Positions 17,943 to 26,302 of a DNA stretch of 64,000 nucleotides are shown piece after piece. A model generated the notes under the pieces. That model searched no databases. It had not been told where the DNA came from and worked only from the letters and a program-made list of their open reading frames with translations. Every line of letters begins with the position of its first letter. The first letter of the stretch is position 1. A program made the position numbers and the translations under genes. The stretch is from NCBI RefSeq assembly GCF_021800405.1, contig NZ_CP084550.1, forward strand, positions 3,162,001-3,226,000, in the 5' to 3' direction. The stretch comes from Arthrobacter sp. FW306-07-I. GTDB lineage: Bacteria; Actinomycetota; Actinomycetes; Actinomycetales; Micrococcaceae.

Positions 17943-18448
17943 TTTGCGTTCCGGGGTGCCGCGCCAGAAACGCGGACAGCCTTTGGCGCAGCTCCCCCGG
18001 CCGGTCCAGGTGCTCCCAGTTGATTCGGAAGAACGCCCATCCCAAACTCCTGCAATGCGTTCTCCCGGCGGCGCTCCGCAATCAGCACATCTTCGGCGGG
18101 ACGGTAATCGGTGTACTTGGCGGCGACGTCGAACTCGATGATTATCCGGGCCTCGGGATCGGCAAAATCAGCCCGGAAAAGACCCTCACGCGTAGGGTTC
18201 TCTACCTGCGGGGTGAAGTTGTGCAGACCGAACGCATGGAGCAGCAACCGCGTCCGCGTCTCCCCCGCCGATTCCGACCGCCCGTCCAGCACGTCCAAAA
18301 GATCCAAGGCCCTCCTGCTGCCAAGTTTGGTCTGGCTTTCGCCGAGCAGCCGGCGCCTGGACTCCCCGCCGGCACCCTTTCGAAGCGCGTGGTCGCCGAT
18401 CACCGTGGCTTCCTCCAGGGGGAGGATACGGGCGCAGTCCAGGATCAT
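17923..18448 (-). pseudogene. DUF559-domain (AbiEi/endonuclease-like) gene, frameshifted and N-terminally truncated
   Basis: The intact part reads DRMILDCARILPLEEA, later ADPEARIIIEFDVAAKYTDY and RPAEDVLIAERRRENALQE, which is the DUF559/Vsr-like nuclease core found in many actinobacterial proteins of about 290 residues. After NALQE the frame departs and runs to 17879 with random composition. One base less in the A-run at 18044-18046 restores GWAFFRINWEHLDRPGELRQ and ends RPLPA-stop at 17923, so a 1-base insertion (or sequencing error) breaks the gene. Upstream in frame, RLTTSLDR continues for about 30 codons before a stop inside the 19-base repeats, so the N-terminal half is missing too. An isolated remnant is the best reading. 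Confidence 0.75.
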
Positions 18449-18490
18449 CCGGTCGAGGCTGGTGGTGAGACGTTCCGTTGCTGCCTGAGG

Positions 18491-18535
18491 CCGGTCATGC
18501 GCGCAAGAGCCGGTTATGCGGGCAGGGGCCGGTCA
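18491..18535. repeat. 19-base tandem repeats (2.4 copies) related to the asd terminator arms
   Basis: Two adjacent 19-base units, 18491-18509 and 18510-18528, plus a partial third (CCGGTCA), vary around CCGGTCATGCGGGCAAGGG. The same unit forms both arms of the inverted repeat at 17883-17942. They thus bracket the broken DUF559 gene and reach the stop codon of the winged-helix gene at 18533. Confidence 0.75.
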
Positions 18536-19636
18536 GGTGGCCAGGAATGTTGTGTAGCGCTGCGCGGCTTTGACGAGGGCGCCCTGGGCGGCAGGACCCA
18601 GCGGCTGGGCTCCGTCGAAGAATTCGGGTACGACGACGGCACCCGGCCCCGTGCCCTGCAGTCCCCAGGTGCCAATGACCTTCCCCGCGGCGACCACCGT
18701 CTTCTTGAAGACGCCGTTCCCGCCCGGCACGATCAGGTCGGAATGCCCGGGGTCCAAGACGTGCGTCCGGTCCGTGTAGCCGAGGACAAATTCGTCGAAA
18801 CCGGGCAGCAGGTGCACGGACCGCGCGCCCGGAAGGCCGGTGTCCAGGAGGGCGGCCACGTCGGGTGAGAGCCAGTAGCTGGTGCCCTCAACCTCCAGTT
18901 CCGCCAGCTTTTGGCGGACGATCTCAAAGGCGGCACGTACCTCGGTCAGCGGCAACTGCGTCCACCAGGCGAAGTCGCGAAGCGTGGCCGGGCCGTGACT
19001 GCGGAAGTAGCGCAGCAGGAACTCAGGGAGGGCCTCCTCCCGCTCCAGGCTGCGGGACGCCGGAATCCACTCATCGAAGGCCGCGACCAGCTGTTGGTTT
19101 CCGGCAAGCGGCCCCAGAACCAGCCACCCGTGGCGGCACAGCGAACCCAGGAGGTGGATTCCCCGCTGGCCGTGCGTCGGCTGGCCTCCGGCGTCGAACA
19201 CCTTGAACAGCTCAGAACGGCTGATGGGGCTGCCACCCAGGATGCGGTCCAGCGCCAGGTCGCGTGCCTTCTCGATGTCGGCCCACGCAATGTCCAGCTG
19301 CCGGTGCCGCGCCGCGATGCTCCTGGTGAGCCGTTCGGCCGTGAGCTCCAGCATCCAGCGCAGGTCCTCGGGAGCCACCAGATGAAGCGTTCCGCGCATG
19401 GGCCAGGATCGGACCACTTCGCCGTTGTTGATGGCAGCCCTGACGTCGGCGCTGCCCACCGCGGGCACCCTGGCACCTACGGCCCAGAGTGCTGCCGGCA
19501 AGTCCTGCGCCTGCATGGCGGTCATCCACCGGACCGCCTCCGCAGCGGAGGTGGCAGCATCCCCGGCAAGGCGCTGGGATGCAAGCCTCAGCCGCCCCAT
19601 CATCCTGCGGTCGCGGAGCGCACCCTGTGCAGCCAT
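18533..19636 (-). CDS. Winged-helix DNA-binding domain protein (HTH_42 family, YcaQ/AlkX-like)
   Basis: The 367-residue protein contains the family start RLASQRLAG...AVRWMTAMQAQDLPAALWAV, then VVRSWPMRGTLHLVAPEDLR near residue 80, and the DNA-binding-like segment FAWWTQLPLTEVRAAF near 225. The C-terminal part has HLLPGFDEFVLGYTDRTHVL, typical of HTH_42 proteins. Members related to AlkX/YcaQ are DNA glycosylases that unhook interstrand crosslinks; whether this subgroup is an enzyme is unclear. It lies downstream of murB in the same direction. An alternative start is at the double Met (residues 12-13). Confidence 0.85.
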   Translation of the reverse strand: MAAQGALRDRRMMGRLRLASQRLAGDAATSAAEAVRWMTAMQAQDLPAALWAVGARVPAVGSADVRAAINNGEVVRSWPMRGTLHLVAPEDLRWMLELTAERLTRSIAARHRQLDIAWADIEKARDLALDRILGGSPISRSELFKVFDAGGQPTHGQRGIHLLGSLCRHGWLVLGPLAGNQQLVAAFDEWIPASRSLEREEALPEFLLRYFRSHGPATLRDFAWWTQLPLTEVRAAFEIVRQKLAELEVEGTSYWLSPDVAALLDTGLPGARSVHLLPGFDEFVLGYTDRTHVLDPGHSDLIVPGGNGVFKKTVVAAGKVIGTWGLQGTGPGAVVVPEFFDGAQPLGPAAQGALVKAAQRYTTFLAT

Positions 19637-19650
19637 GCGCCCATCCTAGG

Positions 19651-19669
19651 CCCGCCTGCGGCAGGCGGG
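19651..19669 (-). terminator. Short GC hairpin after murB
   Basis: Eight-base arms CCCGCCTG/CAGGCGGG with a three-base loop lie in the 47-base gap between murB and the winged-helix gene. There is no T-run, so it may only pause or protect the transcript. Confidence 0.35.
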
Positions 19670-19683
19670 ACAGCGGGGAACGC

Positions 19684-20751
19684 TTAGAGCTCCAGGCCGA
19701 TCAGCAGCGGCTCCGGGTGCAGCGAGATGCCAAAGCGGTGTTCGACGCCGGCGCGCACCTCCCGCGCGACGGCCACCATGTCGGCGGCGCTGGCGGAGCC
19801 GCGGTTGGTGATGGCCAGGGTGTGCTTAGTGGAGAGCGAGGCACGGCCGCCGGCCACGCCTTCCGGCTCCAGGCCAAAGCCCTTGCCGAATCCTGCCTGG
19901 TCGATCAGCCACGCTGCCGAAAGTTTGACCTGGCCGTCCTGGCCGGCCGGGTAGCGTGGCGCCGCTTCCGGCAGCCTGTCTGCCACGTCGGCGGAAACGA
20001 TGGGGTTGGTGAAGAACGAGCCGGTGGAGTAGGTGTCCCTGTCCGTGGCGTCCCACACCATGCCCTTGGAGCCGCGCAGCCGGAGCACCTCACGGCGGAC
20101 ATCGTTGGCGTACGCGCGTTTGCCCACCTCCACACCGAGGGCGCGCGCCAATTCGGCGTACCGGATGGGGGCGCTCATCCGCCCCAGCGGCAGCTGGAAT
20201 TCAACGGTGAGCACCACGTACCGGGGCGAGCCGTTGACGGTGGTCTGCTTAAGGATGGAGTCCCGGTAGCCGAACTTCAGTTCCGAGTTGGTGAAGGTCT
20301 GCACGGCATTCCGCTGCCGATCCCAGGTGCGGACAGCGGCGATGGTCTGCGAAACTTCCGCACCGTAGGCGCCCACATTCTGGACGGGAGTGGCGCCGGT
20401 TGAGCCGGGAATGCCGGAGAGGGCCTCGATGCCGGACCAGGCATGGCGGACGGCGTGCTCCACCAGCTTGTCCCAGTTATGGCCTGCCTGCACCACCACG
20501 GCCACTCCCCCACATGAGTCCTCGGCGTTGACCGTGAACCCCTCCGAGGCGATTTTGATGACGGTCCCCGGGAACCCGTCGTCGGACACCAGGAGGTTGG
20601 ACCCGCCGCTGATGATCAGCACCTGCTCACCAGCCGCATCCGCGGAACGGACGGCGTCGATGATCTCCGCCTCAGTCCGCGCCTCGATGAACGTACCGGC
20701 GGGGCCGCCGACGGCGGACGTGGTCAGGGACGAAAGCAGGGTGGGAGTCAC
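19684..20751 (-). CDS. murB: UDP-N-acetylmuramate dehydrogenase (MurB)
   Basis: The chosen start is GTG at 20751, giving 355 residues; the frame stays open upstream but without family resemblance. The FAD-binding domain has EQVLIISGGSNLLVSDDGFPG near residue 50 and the motif GIEALSGIPGSTGATPVQNVG near 115. The C-terminal part has YSTGSFFTNP (active-site Ser) and AAWLIDQAGFGKGFGL. It reduces UDP-GlcNAc-enolpyruvate to UDP-MurNAc in peptidoglycan synthesis in the cytoplasm. The neighbouring MaoC genes upstream are a common actinobacterial arrangement. Confidence 0.93.
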   Translation of the reverse strand: MTPTLLSSLTTSAVGGPAGTFIEARTEAEIIDAVRSADAAGEQVLIISGGSNLLVSDDGFPGTVIKIASEGFTVNAEDSCGGVAVVVQAGHNWDKLVEHAVRHAWSGIEALSGIPGSTGATPVQNVGAYGAEVSQTIAAVRTWDRQRNAVQTFTNSELKFGYRDSILKQTTVNGSPRYVVLTVEFQLPLGRMSAPIRYAELARALGVEVGKRAYANDVRREVLRLRGSKGMVWDATDRDTYSTGSFFTNPIVSADVADRLPEAAPRYPAGQDGQVKLSAAWLIDQAGFGKGFGLEPEGVAGGRASLSTKHTLAITNRGSASAADMVAVAREVRAGVEHRFGISLHPEPLLIGLEL

Positions 20752-20810
20752 CGATCCACAGTACTTGAAGTTACTCGATTGCGCGCTTCCGGAAGAGTAG
20801 AACTGAGTAC

Positions 20811-22085
20811 TTATGCAGCCTTCCGGGCCACCGGCGACAGCACGAAGCTCACAGCGAGCATTACCATCACGGCCAGGAGTGAATGCAGGATGCCCACGTG
20901 TTCGGCCAGCAGGCCAAGCAGCGGCGGCCCGCACAGGAACGCCCCGTACCCGATGGTGGATACCACCGATACCCGGGCGGCGGCTTTGGCTGGATCGTCG
21001 GCCGCGGCGGACATGCCCACTGGAAAGCCCAGGGAGGCGCCCAGGCCCCAGGCCGCCAGCCCAACGTAGGCGAGCCACGGCGCCGGGGCGAAGACGAAGA
21101 TGCCAAGGCCCACCACGGCCATCGCGGCGCACCACCGCATCACCGGGACCCTGCCGAACTTATCGAGCAGCACCGTCCCGGCAAAGCGCCCGATGGTCAT
21201 GAACGTGACAAAGAGGCCATAACCGGCAGCACCGGCGGCATCGCTCTGCCCGTGGCCGTCCGCCAGCCCCAGGGCCACCCAGTCCCCCGCGGCGCCTTCA
21301 GCCAGTGCAAGGCCCAGCACCAGGACCCCGAGCAGCAGGGTCCGCCGCTCCCGCCAGGCCTGGGCGATCCTGCGCTTGTTGTCCAGCGGCGCCTCCGCCG
21401 TTCCCGCGGCAGGAATCACGGGGATGGGTCCTGTAGTGGGGTCCTCGAAATTGTCCGGGGAGTAGCTGCGCTCGCCCGGCACCGGCGTAGTATCGGCACG
21501 GAACCAGGACGCAGCCGTCGCCACCGAAACAGCCACCACCGCCCCTGCCGCTGCCAAGTGCCAGAACACGGGCAGGGACACGGCCGCAGCCAGCGCACCC
21601 AGCCCCGCCCCGGCTACCGTTCCCAGGCTGAACGCCCCATGGAGCCGGGGCATGATGTGCCTCCCCACGGCCCGTTCCACCGCCGCGCCCTCCACATTGG
21701 AGGCAGTGTTCCAGCTCCCGGTACCCAGGCCGATGATGGCCAGGCCGACGGCTGTGGCCACCGGGTTTGCCAGCACAGTTGTGCCAAAACCGGTGGTCAG
21801 CAGCCCGGCACCCACCACAATGCTGCCGGTGCGGATGGTCCGCTTGGAGCCCAGCCGCAGCACGATCAGCCCCGACATGGACACGGAAGCGAACGAGCCC
21901 AGCGTCATGCACAGCAGGATGATGCCCACGTTGCCAGGGCTGAGGTCCAGCGCGTCCCGGATGGCCGGCAACCGGGAGACCCAGGAGGCAAAGGCCAGGC
22001 CGCTGGCCCCGTAGGCAATGACGACGGCGTTGCGCCAGGCGGTGACTTGCGCGGCGGTGGCGGTGGTTCCTGCAGGAGTGGTCAA
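20811..22085 (-). CDS. MFS transporter, 12 TM
   Basis: This 424-residue protein starts VTAWRNAVVIAYGASGLAFA and has about 12 hydrophobic segments with a central charged loop around residue 200-240 (GERSYSPDNFEDPTTG...). The N-terminal half shows SWVSRLPAIRDAL and GLIVLRLGSKRTIRTG, a motif-A-like loop seen in YbjJ/fucose-permease-like MFS proteins. Substrate is unknown. It lies between the MaoC pair and murB, 10 bases after the second MaoC gene, probably in one transcription unit. Confidence 0.8.
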   Translation of the reverse strand: MTTPAGTTATAAQVTAWRNAVVIAYGASGLAFASWVSRLPAIRDALDLSPGNVGIILLCMTLGSFASVSMSGLIVLRLGSKRTIRTGSIVVGAGLLTTGFGTTVLANPVATAVGLAIIGLGTGSWNTASNVEGAAVERAVGRHIMPRLHGAFSLGTVAGAGLGALAAAVSLPVFWHLAAAGAVVAVSVATAASWFRADTTPVPGERSYSPDNFEDPTTGPIPVIPAAGTAEAPLDNKRRIAQAWRERRTLLLGVLVLGLALAEGAAGDWVALGLADGHGQSDAAGAAGYGLFVTFMTIGRFAGTVLLDKFGRVPVMRWCAAMAVVGLGIFVFAPAPWLAYVGLAAWGLGASLGFPVGMSAAADDPAKAAARVSVVSTIGYGAFLCGPPLLGLLAEHVGILHSLLAVMVMLAVSFVLSPVARKAA

Positions 22086-22095
22086 AAGGTGCAGC

Positions 22096-22533
22096 TTAGG
22101 ACAGCTTGACGAGGGCCTGGGCCTTCATCAGGACTTTCTGCCCGGCGGAGACCACTGTGAGGTCGATACGCGCCGTGTTGGCTTCAGCGTCGAGCTTCCC
22201 GATGATGCCGCTGACCTCGATGCTGGCTCCGGGCTGGTCGGTCCCGGTGGTGTCCGTGACCAGGACGGGCTTGGTGAAGCGGGTCTGGAAATCGACGACG
22301 GCGGCGGGGTCGCCTGCCCAGTCAGTCACCAGCTGGACGGCTGAGCCCATGGTGAACATGCCGTGGGCGATCACGCCCGGCAGTTCCACGCTGGTGGCGA
22401 AGGCTTCGTTCCAGTGGATGGGGTTGAAGTCACCGGAAGCGCCGGCGTACTTCACCAGGTCTGTACGGGTCACCTCGATGGTACGGCTGCCGATCTCCTG
22501 GCCGGGGCTGAGTTCGTGGATGCTGAGGCTCAT
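22096..22533 (-). CDS. MaoC-family dehydratase (HadB-like)
   Basis: The 145-residue hot-dog protein carries the MaoC hydratase signature YAGASGDFNPIHWNEAFA (Asp and His catalytic pair near residues 36-41) and GVIAHGMFTMGSAVQLVTDW. It resembles the HadB subunit of the mycobacterial 3-hydroxyacyl dehydratase, which works with a HadA partner. The partner-like gene ends 2 bases upstream, so the two very likely form a heterodimer acting on acyl thioesters. The usual gene neighbour murB follows after one MFS gene. Confidence 0.87.
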   Translation of the reverse strand: MSLSIHELSPGQEIGSRTIEVTRTDLVKYAGASGDFNPIHWNEAFATSVELPGVIAHGMFTMGSAVQLVTDWAGDPAAVVDFQTRFTKPVLVTDTTGTDQPGASIEVSGIIGKLDAEANTARIDLTVVSAGQKVLMKAQALVKLS

Positions 22534-22535
22534 GG

Positions 22536-22997
22536 CTACTGTCCCTCTCCGCGGACCAGGATGGATGACGTGGTGGTGGTGACGGGTTCCCGGGAGTCGC
22601 CGGAACCCAGGGCGAAGATCTCCGAACGGGTGGTGATCATGGCACCGCCGCCCATGGCCCGGACGCCGTCCACATGCAGTTCCGCCACCAGGCGGTCGCC
22701 GGCAATGATGGGCCGGTGGTGGGTGAAGCGCTGGTCTGCGTGGACCACGCGGGAGAAGTCGATGCCCGCTTCCGGATCCTGGATGAGCTGGGCATCGGCG
22801 CGCTGGGCGATGATGATGGCGAAGGTGGGGGGCGCCACCAGGTCGCTGTGGCCCAGCGCCTTGGCTGCGTCGATGTCGAAGTGTGCAGGGTGGATGGCCT
22901 TCACGGCGCGGGCGAACTCGCGGATTTTCTCGCGGCCAACGTCGTACACCTCTGCGGCAGGGTAGCTTCGGCCCTGCAGATCCGGATTGATAGTCAT
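22536..22997 (-). CDS. MaoC-like N-terminal dehydratase (HadA/UPF0336-like)
   Basis: This 153-residue hot-dog protein opens with PDLQGRSYPAAEVYDVGREK and contains HSDLVAPPTFAIIIAQRADA, typical of UPF0336/FAS1-like dehydratase proteins that pair with a MaoC/HadB subunit. It lacks the D-x-x-x-x-H signature of the downstream partner, as expected for the HadA-like stabilising subunit. The 2-base gap to the next gene implies coupling. Confidence 0.85.
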   Translation of the reverse strand: MTINPDLQGRSYPAAEVYDVGREKIREFARAVKAIHPAHFDIDAAKALGHSDLVAPPTFAIIIAQRADAQLIQDPEAGIDFSRVVHADQRFTHHRPIIAGDRLVAELHVDGVRAMGGGAMITTRSEIFALGSGDSREPVTTTTSSILVRGEGQ

Positions 22998-23061
22998 GGA
23001 TTCCAGCCTATCGTCCGCGTCTTGGCCGTTAGAAAAGGCCCGCCGCGGTTTTTGGCGCCCG

Positions 23062-23286
23062 CTACCGGCGGAGGTTCCGGCGGATGGCCTGGCCGCGGAC
23101 CACGAGGCCTACGACATGCAGGACCAGGCCCAGCCCGATCAGCGGCAGGGACGCCATGGCAAGTCCTTGGTTGCCACCAGTGTTGCCGATGAGGTTGAGG
23201 ATGATACCGACGGCGATCAGGCCCATCGCGCTGAAAACCAGGACTTTGTAGCGGGTCGGCGCAGTGGCCCAGAATTCGTTCAGCAC
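23062..23286 (-). CDS. Small two-helix membrane protein (DUF3188-like)
   Basis: A 74-residue protein with two hydrophobic segments (YKVLVFSAMGLIAVGIILNL and ASLPLIGLGLVLHVVGLVVR) and a very basic end (RRNLRR). It resembles the short DUF3188 proteins of actinobacteria; that link is from memory. It precedes the MaoC pair by 64 bases in the same direction. Confidence 0.65.
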   Translation of the reverse strand: MLNEFWATAPTRYKVLVFSAMGLIAVGIILNLIGNTGGNQGLAMASLPLIGLGLVLHVVGLVVRGQAIRRNLRR

Positions 23287-23326
23287 CGTCCAAGTCTACC
23301 GGCCGCGCCCGGCGTCCCGGGCTGGG

Positions 23327-24301
23327 TCAGAACAGGGCTTCCTGCACTGCGGGCACCTCCGAAACAAAGTCACCCAGGACAATCGTGCGGGCGGCCAGTT
23401 GGGACAGGTTAACCACAAAATCCGCGTCCGAGCCGTCCAGCCGGGCCAAGGCGTTCGCGCCGCTCAAGGCAGCAATGCCGAACCCGTGCTGCCCCGCCTC
23501 CAGGGCGTGCGGGTATGCATGGCGGAGCTTGTTTCCAAAGATGGCATCCCCGTACAGGGCATCAGCATGCGCGGGCCTGCTCCACTGCTCATCGACAGGT
23601 TCGAAACCGTCGACGGCGGTGCGCGCCAGGAGTGCTCGAACGTCACCGGCGGCACGGGCATTGACGGCGTCCAACGCCGTGGCTGGGAGCGGCTGCAGCA
23701 GTGCTTCGGCTTTGGCCGCGGACCGCACCTGCTGCGTCAGCCCGACGTCGGCCGTCACCAGGTCCTCAAGGATCCGCACCACCCGGCCGTCCTGCGCCCG
23801 GGCAACATAGCGCGCAACCGCGGCCCCCTGCTCCGCGAGCCGGCTCCACTTCCGTGGGCCGGACGCCGTCCCCACCTTGGTGGCGCCGCCGGCAAAGGTT
23901 GCCACGTAGAGCCAGTGTTCCTGCATCAGGTACTCCCGCAGGCCGGGAGTCACGCGGCCGCCGCGGTGGAAGTCGTGCATCAGCCGCGACTCGTCCAGCA
24001 CGAAGCACCGCTCGCACTGCTTTCCCCGGATGGCCGGGGCAGCGGAGGCACAGAGAACGTGGCTGCGCGAGCCGGCCTGTCGCATCTGCACATGGCCCAG
24101 GCAGAACCTGCCGGGCTCCGCCACCTGGAAGCCGAGCCGGTGTCCCCGGCGCAGGGCGATCTCCCGGAACTCCCCCTCCGGTGACTGGAGGCGCAGAACC
24201 GGGCCGCCGCCGTCGTCCGCTGTCCTATCGGGTTCCGCGGGCTGGACAGCCGGCGGGCCCTCCCAAAAGACCCCGTGGACCAGATAGCGTGTATCGGTCA
24301 A
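23327..24301 (-). CDS. DUF2797-domain protein
   Basis: The start is TTG at 24301, chosen for the AGGAG site 8 bases upstream; an upstream ATG at 24352 overlaps the next gene and adds a poor sequence. The protein is about 324 residues. The DUF2797 features are CERCFVLDESRLMHDFHRGG (a C-x2-C pair followed by His residues) near 95 and HWLYVATFAGGATKVGTASG near 130. The family has no established role. The Cys/His pattern suggests metal binding and the second block resembles GIY-YIG-like folds, which is inference. It begins 28 bases after the CitE-like gene and may be cotranscribed. Confidence 0.75.
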   Translation of the reverse strand: MTDTRYLVHGVFWEGPPAVQPAEPDRTADDGGGPVLRLQSPEGEFREIALRRGHRLGFQVAEPGRFCLGHVQMRQAGSRSHVLCASAAPAIRGKQCERCFVLDESRLMHDFHRGGRVTPGLREYLMQEHWLYVATFAGGATKVGTASGPRKWSRLAEQGAAVARYVARAQDGRVVRILEDLVTADVGLTQQVRSAAKAEALLQPLPATALDAVNARAAGDVRALLARTAVDGFEPVDEQWSRPAHADALYGDAIFGNKLRHAYPHALEAGQHGFGIAALSGANALARLDGSDADFVVNLSQLAARTIVLGDFVSEVPAVQEALF

Positions 24302-24329
24302 CGGGGTCTCCTGATGTGTGTGGGGGGTG

Positions 24330-25193
24330 TTACAGCGCGGGCTGCACCCCAAAGGCTACCGCGAGCTTCATGATCTTCTCGGCGCGGCCCAGGCGGGGCA
24401 GGTCGGAGCCATCACGGATGACGCGGCCGTTGGCCTCGAAGTCGTTCATGAAGTCGGTGGCCCAGGCGACGTCGGACGGCGTGGGGCTGATGACCTCGTT
24501 GATGACCGGGGTCTGGTCGATCGCCAGGCAGAGCTTGCCGGTCATGCCCATCATCACGGTGATGCCGGTCTGCTCGCGCAGGATGGGGTGGTTGGTGCCG
24601 ACGGTGGGGCCGTCGATGGGGCCCGGCAGGTTGCCGACGCGGCTGGCGACCACGAGCTTGGCGCGGGGGTAGGCCATGGCTTCCGGGGTGGCGGCCATGC
24701 CGGTGTCCCGGCGGAAGTCGCCGGAGCCGAAGGCCAGGCGGAACGCGCCCTGGGCCTTGGCGATGTGGTTGGCTTCCTCGATGCCGAGGGCGGATTCCAC
24801 GAGCGGGATGACGGGCGTCTTGCCGTCCATGCGGTGGTAGCTCTCGGTCACCTGGTCCGCGGATTCGGTCTTGGCGAGCATGACGCCCAGCAGCCCTGGG
24901 GTGCCGCGCAGGCCGGCGAGGTCATCAGCCCAGAACGGGCTGGTGGCGTCGTTGATCCGGACCCAGGCCTTGCCGCCGGCGGTAAGCCAGTCGATGACGT
25001 TGTTCCGGGCCTGGTCCTTCTGCGAGGGGTCCACGGCGTCTTCAATATCCAGGATGATCGAGTCCGCGCGGGAAACGGCCGACTGGTCGAAGAGTTCCGG
25101 CTTCATGGCATTGACCAGCAGCCAGGAGCGGGCGATCTCGGCGGGGATATTGCGTTCCGGCCTAACGGTTTCGGCGGCGATGGTAGACGTCAT
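24330..25193 (-). CDS. HpcH/HpaI aldolase / citrate lyase beta (CitE)-like CoA ester lyase
   Basis: The 287-residue protein has the CitE-like TIM-barrel motifs RSWLLVNAMKPELFD, ADSIILDIEDAVDPSQK (Mg2+-site Asp/Glu) and PVIPLVESALGIEEANHIAK, ending near HPILREQTGITVMMGMTGKL. Stand-alone CitE-like enzymes cleave or hydrolyse malyl-CoA, methylmalyl-CoA or related esters in the cytoplasm. No citrate lyase alpha or gamma subunit lies nearby, so citrate fermentation is unlikely. The exact CoA ester is unknown. Confidence 0.82.
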   Translation of the reverse strand: MTSTIAAETVRPERNIPAEIARSWLLVNAMKPELFDQSAVSRADSIILDIEDAVDPSQKDQARNNVIDWLTAGGKAWVRINDATSPFWADDLAGLRGTPGLLGVMLAKTESADQVTESYHRMDGKTPVIPLVESALGIEEANHIAKAQGAFRLAFGSGDFRRDTGMAATPEAMAYPRAKLVVASRVGNLPGPIDGPTVGTNHPILREQTGITVMMGMTGKLCLAIDQTPVINEVISPTPSDVAWATDFMNDFEANGRVIRDGSDLPRLGRAEKIMKLAVAFGVQPAL

Positions 25194-25298
25194 GCTTTCT
25201 ACAGTATCCGGCCCGGAAGCGGCACGGCGAAGAAAACGGCCCGCTTGTGAGGTTCAATACGAACTAAACGGGATGTGACTGGCCGGGAGGGGAAAGCA

Positions 25299-25348
25299 AC
25301 TGGCAGTAGTTGTCGTTTTGGTGCTCCAAAACGACAACTACTGCCAGT
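25299..25348. repeat. Perfect 23-base inverted repeat (terminator-like, dispersed palindrome family)
   Basis: Arms 25299-25321 and 25326-25348 are perfect complements around a TGCT loop. The stem carries GCAGTAGTTGTCGTTTTGG, which closely matches the palindrome at 47895-47964. It lies just downstream of the leftward aldo-keto reductase gene and could terminate it, although there is no T-run beyond the stem. It fills most of the 167-base gap before citE. Confidence 0.8.
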
Positions 25349-25360
25349 CAGTTGGGAGGG

Positions 25361-26302
25361 TCAGGGGATGTTGCTCCCGCGGGCTGTGACCCAGAGTTTG
25401 TACCAGTCAGCCCGGCTCAGGGCCTGGGCCACCCTCGCTGCGTCGCTGCAGGCCCGGATCCGGTCGGGGTTGACCGTGCCGATCACCGGCGCGATTCCGG
25501 CGGGATGCTTCATCAGCCACCCCAGGAGAATAGCCTCGCCGGTGGCGCCGTACTCCCCCGCCAACTGGGCCACCAGTTCCGCGGTCGCCGCCTCGGCTGA
25601 GCCGGGGTTCTCCGGCTCAGCTCCCGTGTAGGCGCCGCGGGCCAGCGCACCATAGGCCTGCAGGCTGATGTTGTTGCGGGTGCAGTATTCCACGGTGCCG
25701 TGCGGGAAGCTGTAGTCCAGGTGTTCCGGGTGGTTGACCAGCACCTGGCTTTCCAGCCATGCCCGCTTGAGCAGGCTCATTTCCAGCTGGTTGGCCACCA
25801 CGGGCGTCTCCAGCCGGTCCCGCAGCACCTCGATCTGCGCCGCGGACATGTTGGACACGCCCAATTGCCGGACCTTGCCTTCAGCCATGAGCTGCCCGAC
25901 GGCGGACGCCACCTCCGCCGGGTCCGCCAGGGGGTCCGGGCGGTGCAGCAGGAGGATATCCACGTAGTCGGTCCGGAGCCGTTTAAGGCTGCCGTTGACC
26001 CGCTCCAGGATGGCGTCCCGGCTCAGGTCGTAGTGGGTCTGCAGGCCGCGTTCGTTCAGCCGGATGCCGCACTTGGTCTGCAGCCGGATGCGCTCCCGCA
26101 GGCCCGGCGTGCCGGCCAGAACCTCACCAAACACCGCCTCTGACTTTCCGCTGCGGTAGATATCAGCGTGGTCGAACAGGGTGATGCCTGCGTCCAGGGC
26201 GGCCTGGACGGCAGCGGCGGCCTGGTCCACATGGCGAGCTTCATGCGGTTCCCCAGACCAGCTGCCGCCCAGGCCCATGCAGCCGTAAATGACTTCCTGC
26301 AT
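25361..26302 (-). CDS. Aldo/keto reductase (YdhF-like)
   Basis: This 313-residue protein shows the AKR tetrad: Asp and Tyr in FDHADIYRSGKSEAVFGEVL near residue 40-50, Lys in RLQTKCGIRL near 75 and His in VDILLLHRPDP near 118. The NADPH-binding end is IAPVIGTVNPDRIRACSDA. It is an NADPH-dependent carbonyl reductase of unknown substrate. Its ATG shares a base with the stop of the upstream glucosidase (TGATG), so both are under the same promoter and likely belong to sugar metabolism. Confidence 0.88.
   Translation of the reverse strand: MQEVIYGCMGLGGSWSGEPHEARHVDQAAAAVQAALDAGITLFDHADIYRSGKSEAVFGEVLAGTPGLRERIRLQTKCGIRLNERGLQTHYDLSRDAILERVNGSLKRLRTDYVDILLLHRPDPLADPAEVASAVGQLMAEGKVRQLGVSNMSAAQIEVLRDRLETPVVANQLEMSLLKRAWLESQVLVNHPEHLDYSFPHGTVEYCTRNNISLQAYGALARGAYTGAEPENPGSAEAATAELVAQLAGEYGATGEAILLGWLMKHPAGIAPVIGTVNPDRIRACSDAARVAQALSRADWYKLWVTARGSNIP

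Noticed and set aside
18533..18868. Rightward frames across the winged-helix gene
   Set aside because: They are shadows of the leftward gene with no start signals.
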